Positions 63,630 through 64,000 of a DNA stretch of 64,000 bases are shown here, piece after piece. The stretch's first letter is position 1. Each line of letters opens with the position of its first letter. The stretch comes from Bacteroidia bacterium. GTDB taxonomy: Bacteria > Bacteroidota > Bacteroidia > Chitinophagales > Chitinophagaceae. The DNA lies in the NCBI GenBank assembly GCA_030427635.1, contig JAUIBA010000007.1, positions 120,375 to 184,374 of the forward strand, in the 5' to 3' direction. A model generated the notes under the pieces. The model was not told the origin of the DNA and did not search any database. It saw only the letters and a list, made by a program, of their open reading frames with translations. The position numbers were made by a program, and so were the translations under genes.

Positions 63630-64000
63630 GTGTGTGGCAGTGTAGCTGTGCTAATGACTGCTGCAACATCTATGTAAATGATAAAGCGCTGTGTTTCTAC
63701 TGCCGAATAGTAGCTGACGCAGTGCTTTTGCATTTTCTGTATCTGATGTTGTACTTGTATTGTTGATTATATGTTTGCCATCTGCATGTAGTAATAGGTA
63801 ACTTTACCGTATAATCTATGATGTATGCGTATTGCAATATGTAGCTGCTATATGGTGCTGGCAGCACTATGCTTGGGTCAAGCTGAATAATTGGGGGAAG
63901 AGATATATCAGGCATAAATGTTAGCCAGCCTGAAAAGGAAGAAAGTAACATCCCGTACGCCTCTGGAAGTAGCCCTGAAAGCTTTGACTTTAGCATTGAA
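63630..64000. other. End of window, mostly non-coding
   Basis: No sure gene. A plus-strand frame opens at 63918 (M-L-A-S-L-K-R-K-K-V-T-S-R-T-P-L) and stays open to the window edge, so the next gene may start there. A minus-strand frame across the region (63697-63996) lacks coding character. Confidence 0.4.

Noticed and set aside
63697..63996. A 99-codon minus-strand frame at the window end
   Set aside because: Irregular composition with no domain or signal; probably chance.

Overview
The window is chromosomal DNA of a Bacteroidota bacterium, probably from the Chitinophagales. The signs are TAnnTTTG-type minus-7 promoter elements in front of many genes and few purine-rich ribosome binding sites. 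Lineage-typical genes agree: type IX secretion protein PorQ, a group II GGGP-synthase homologue, DUF4834 and DUF6728 small proteins, TonB-dependent receptors with a carboxypeptidase-like N-domain, and a BY-kinase capsule machine. No rRNA, prophage or insertion sequence was seen. There is one tRNA (Lys-TTT).

Layout. 1-2.2 kb: end of an MBOAT acyltransferase/SGNH cell-surface acetylation pair. 2.2-5.9 kb: cyclophilin, methylmalonyl-CoA epimerase and an iscS-iscU-iscA Fe-S operon. 5.9-8.5 kb: patatin-like membrane protein. 8.6-13.8 kb: rpsF-rpsR-rplI, prfA, dxr, rseP. 13.8-17.1 kb (minus): GGGP synthase-like, glycosyltransferase-like, hutH. 17.2-25 kb: capsule/exopolysaccharide export cluster (CpsB-type phosphatase, UDP-sugar dehydrogenase, Wza, Wzc, Wzm, Wzt). 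25.7-28.2 kb (minus): miaE, GDSL hydrolase, GNAT protein. 28.8-38.25 kb: a complete type II-C CRISPR-Cas locus. 38.5-48.9 kb: orphan response regulator, RsmB-like methyltransferase, RNase Z, lpxB, phosphosulfolactate synthase-like, TonB receptor, porQ, fabI. 49-51.8 kb: a tandem duplication of a lipoprotein gene with its upstream region. 51.9-64 kb: DinB-like, M28 peptidase, VanX-like dipeptidase, TPR lipoprotein, rpe, TonB receptor, tRNA-Lys, an AT-rich lipoprotein, bestrophin, a DUF2975/HTH pair and an SRPBCC protein.

The main find is in the CRISPR locus. cas9-cas1-cas2 run rightward and stop at a bidirectional terminator. The array (41 identical 47-nt repeats, 40 spacers) and the tracrRNA are read leftward. 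Upstream of the tracrRNA, on its own strand, is a 13-nt fragment of the crRNA-sense repeat. It is directly preceded by 13 nt that match, base for base, a site just before the cas9 start codon. The match ends exactly at the repeat boundary. The linker between the mini-repeat and the anti-repeat can fold into a long hairpin. This has the layout of a natural single-guide RNA (a long-form tracrRNA) by which Cas9 could repress its own gene without cutting, as known for the type II-A system of Streptococcus pyogenes, here in a type II-C locus. The repeats may also each carry a weak internal promoter.

Second-tier observations are a 26-nt motif found about 280 bp upstream of three minus-strand genes, the duplicated lipoprotein genes, a 20-bp palindrome between the array and a response regulator, a 21-bp near-loopless hairpin between rseP and the GGGP-synthase gene, and a Gly-Tyr repeat tail on Wzc. 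All assignments come from reading the sequence and from family knowledge; no search or folding program was run.
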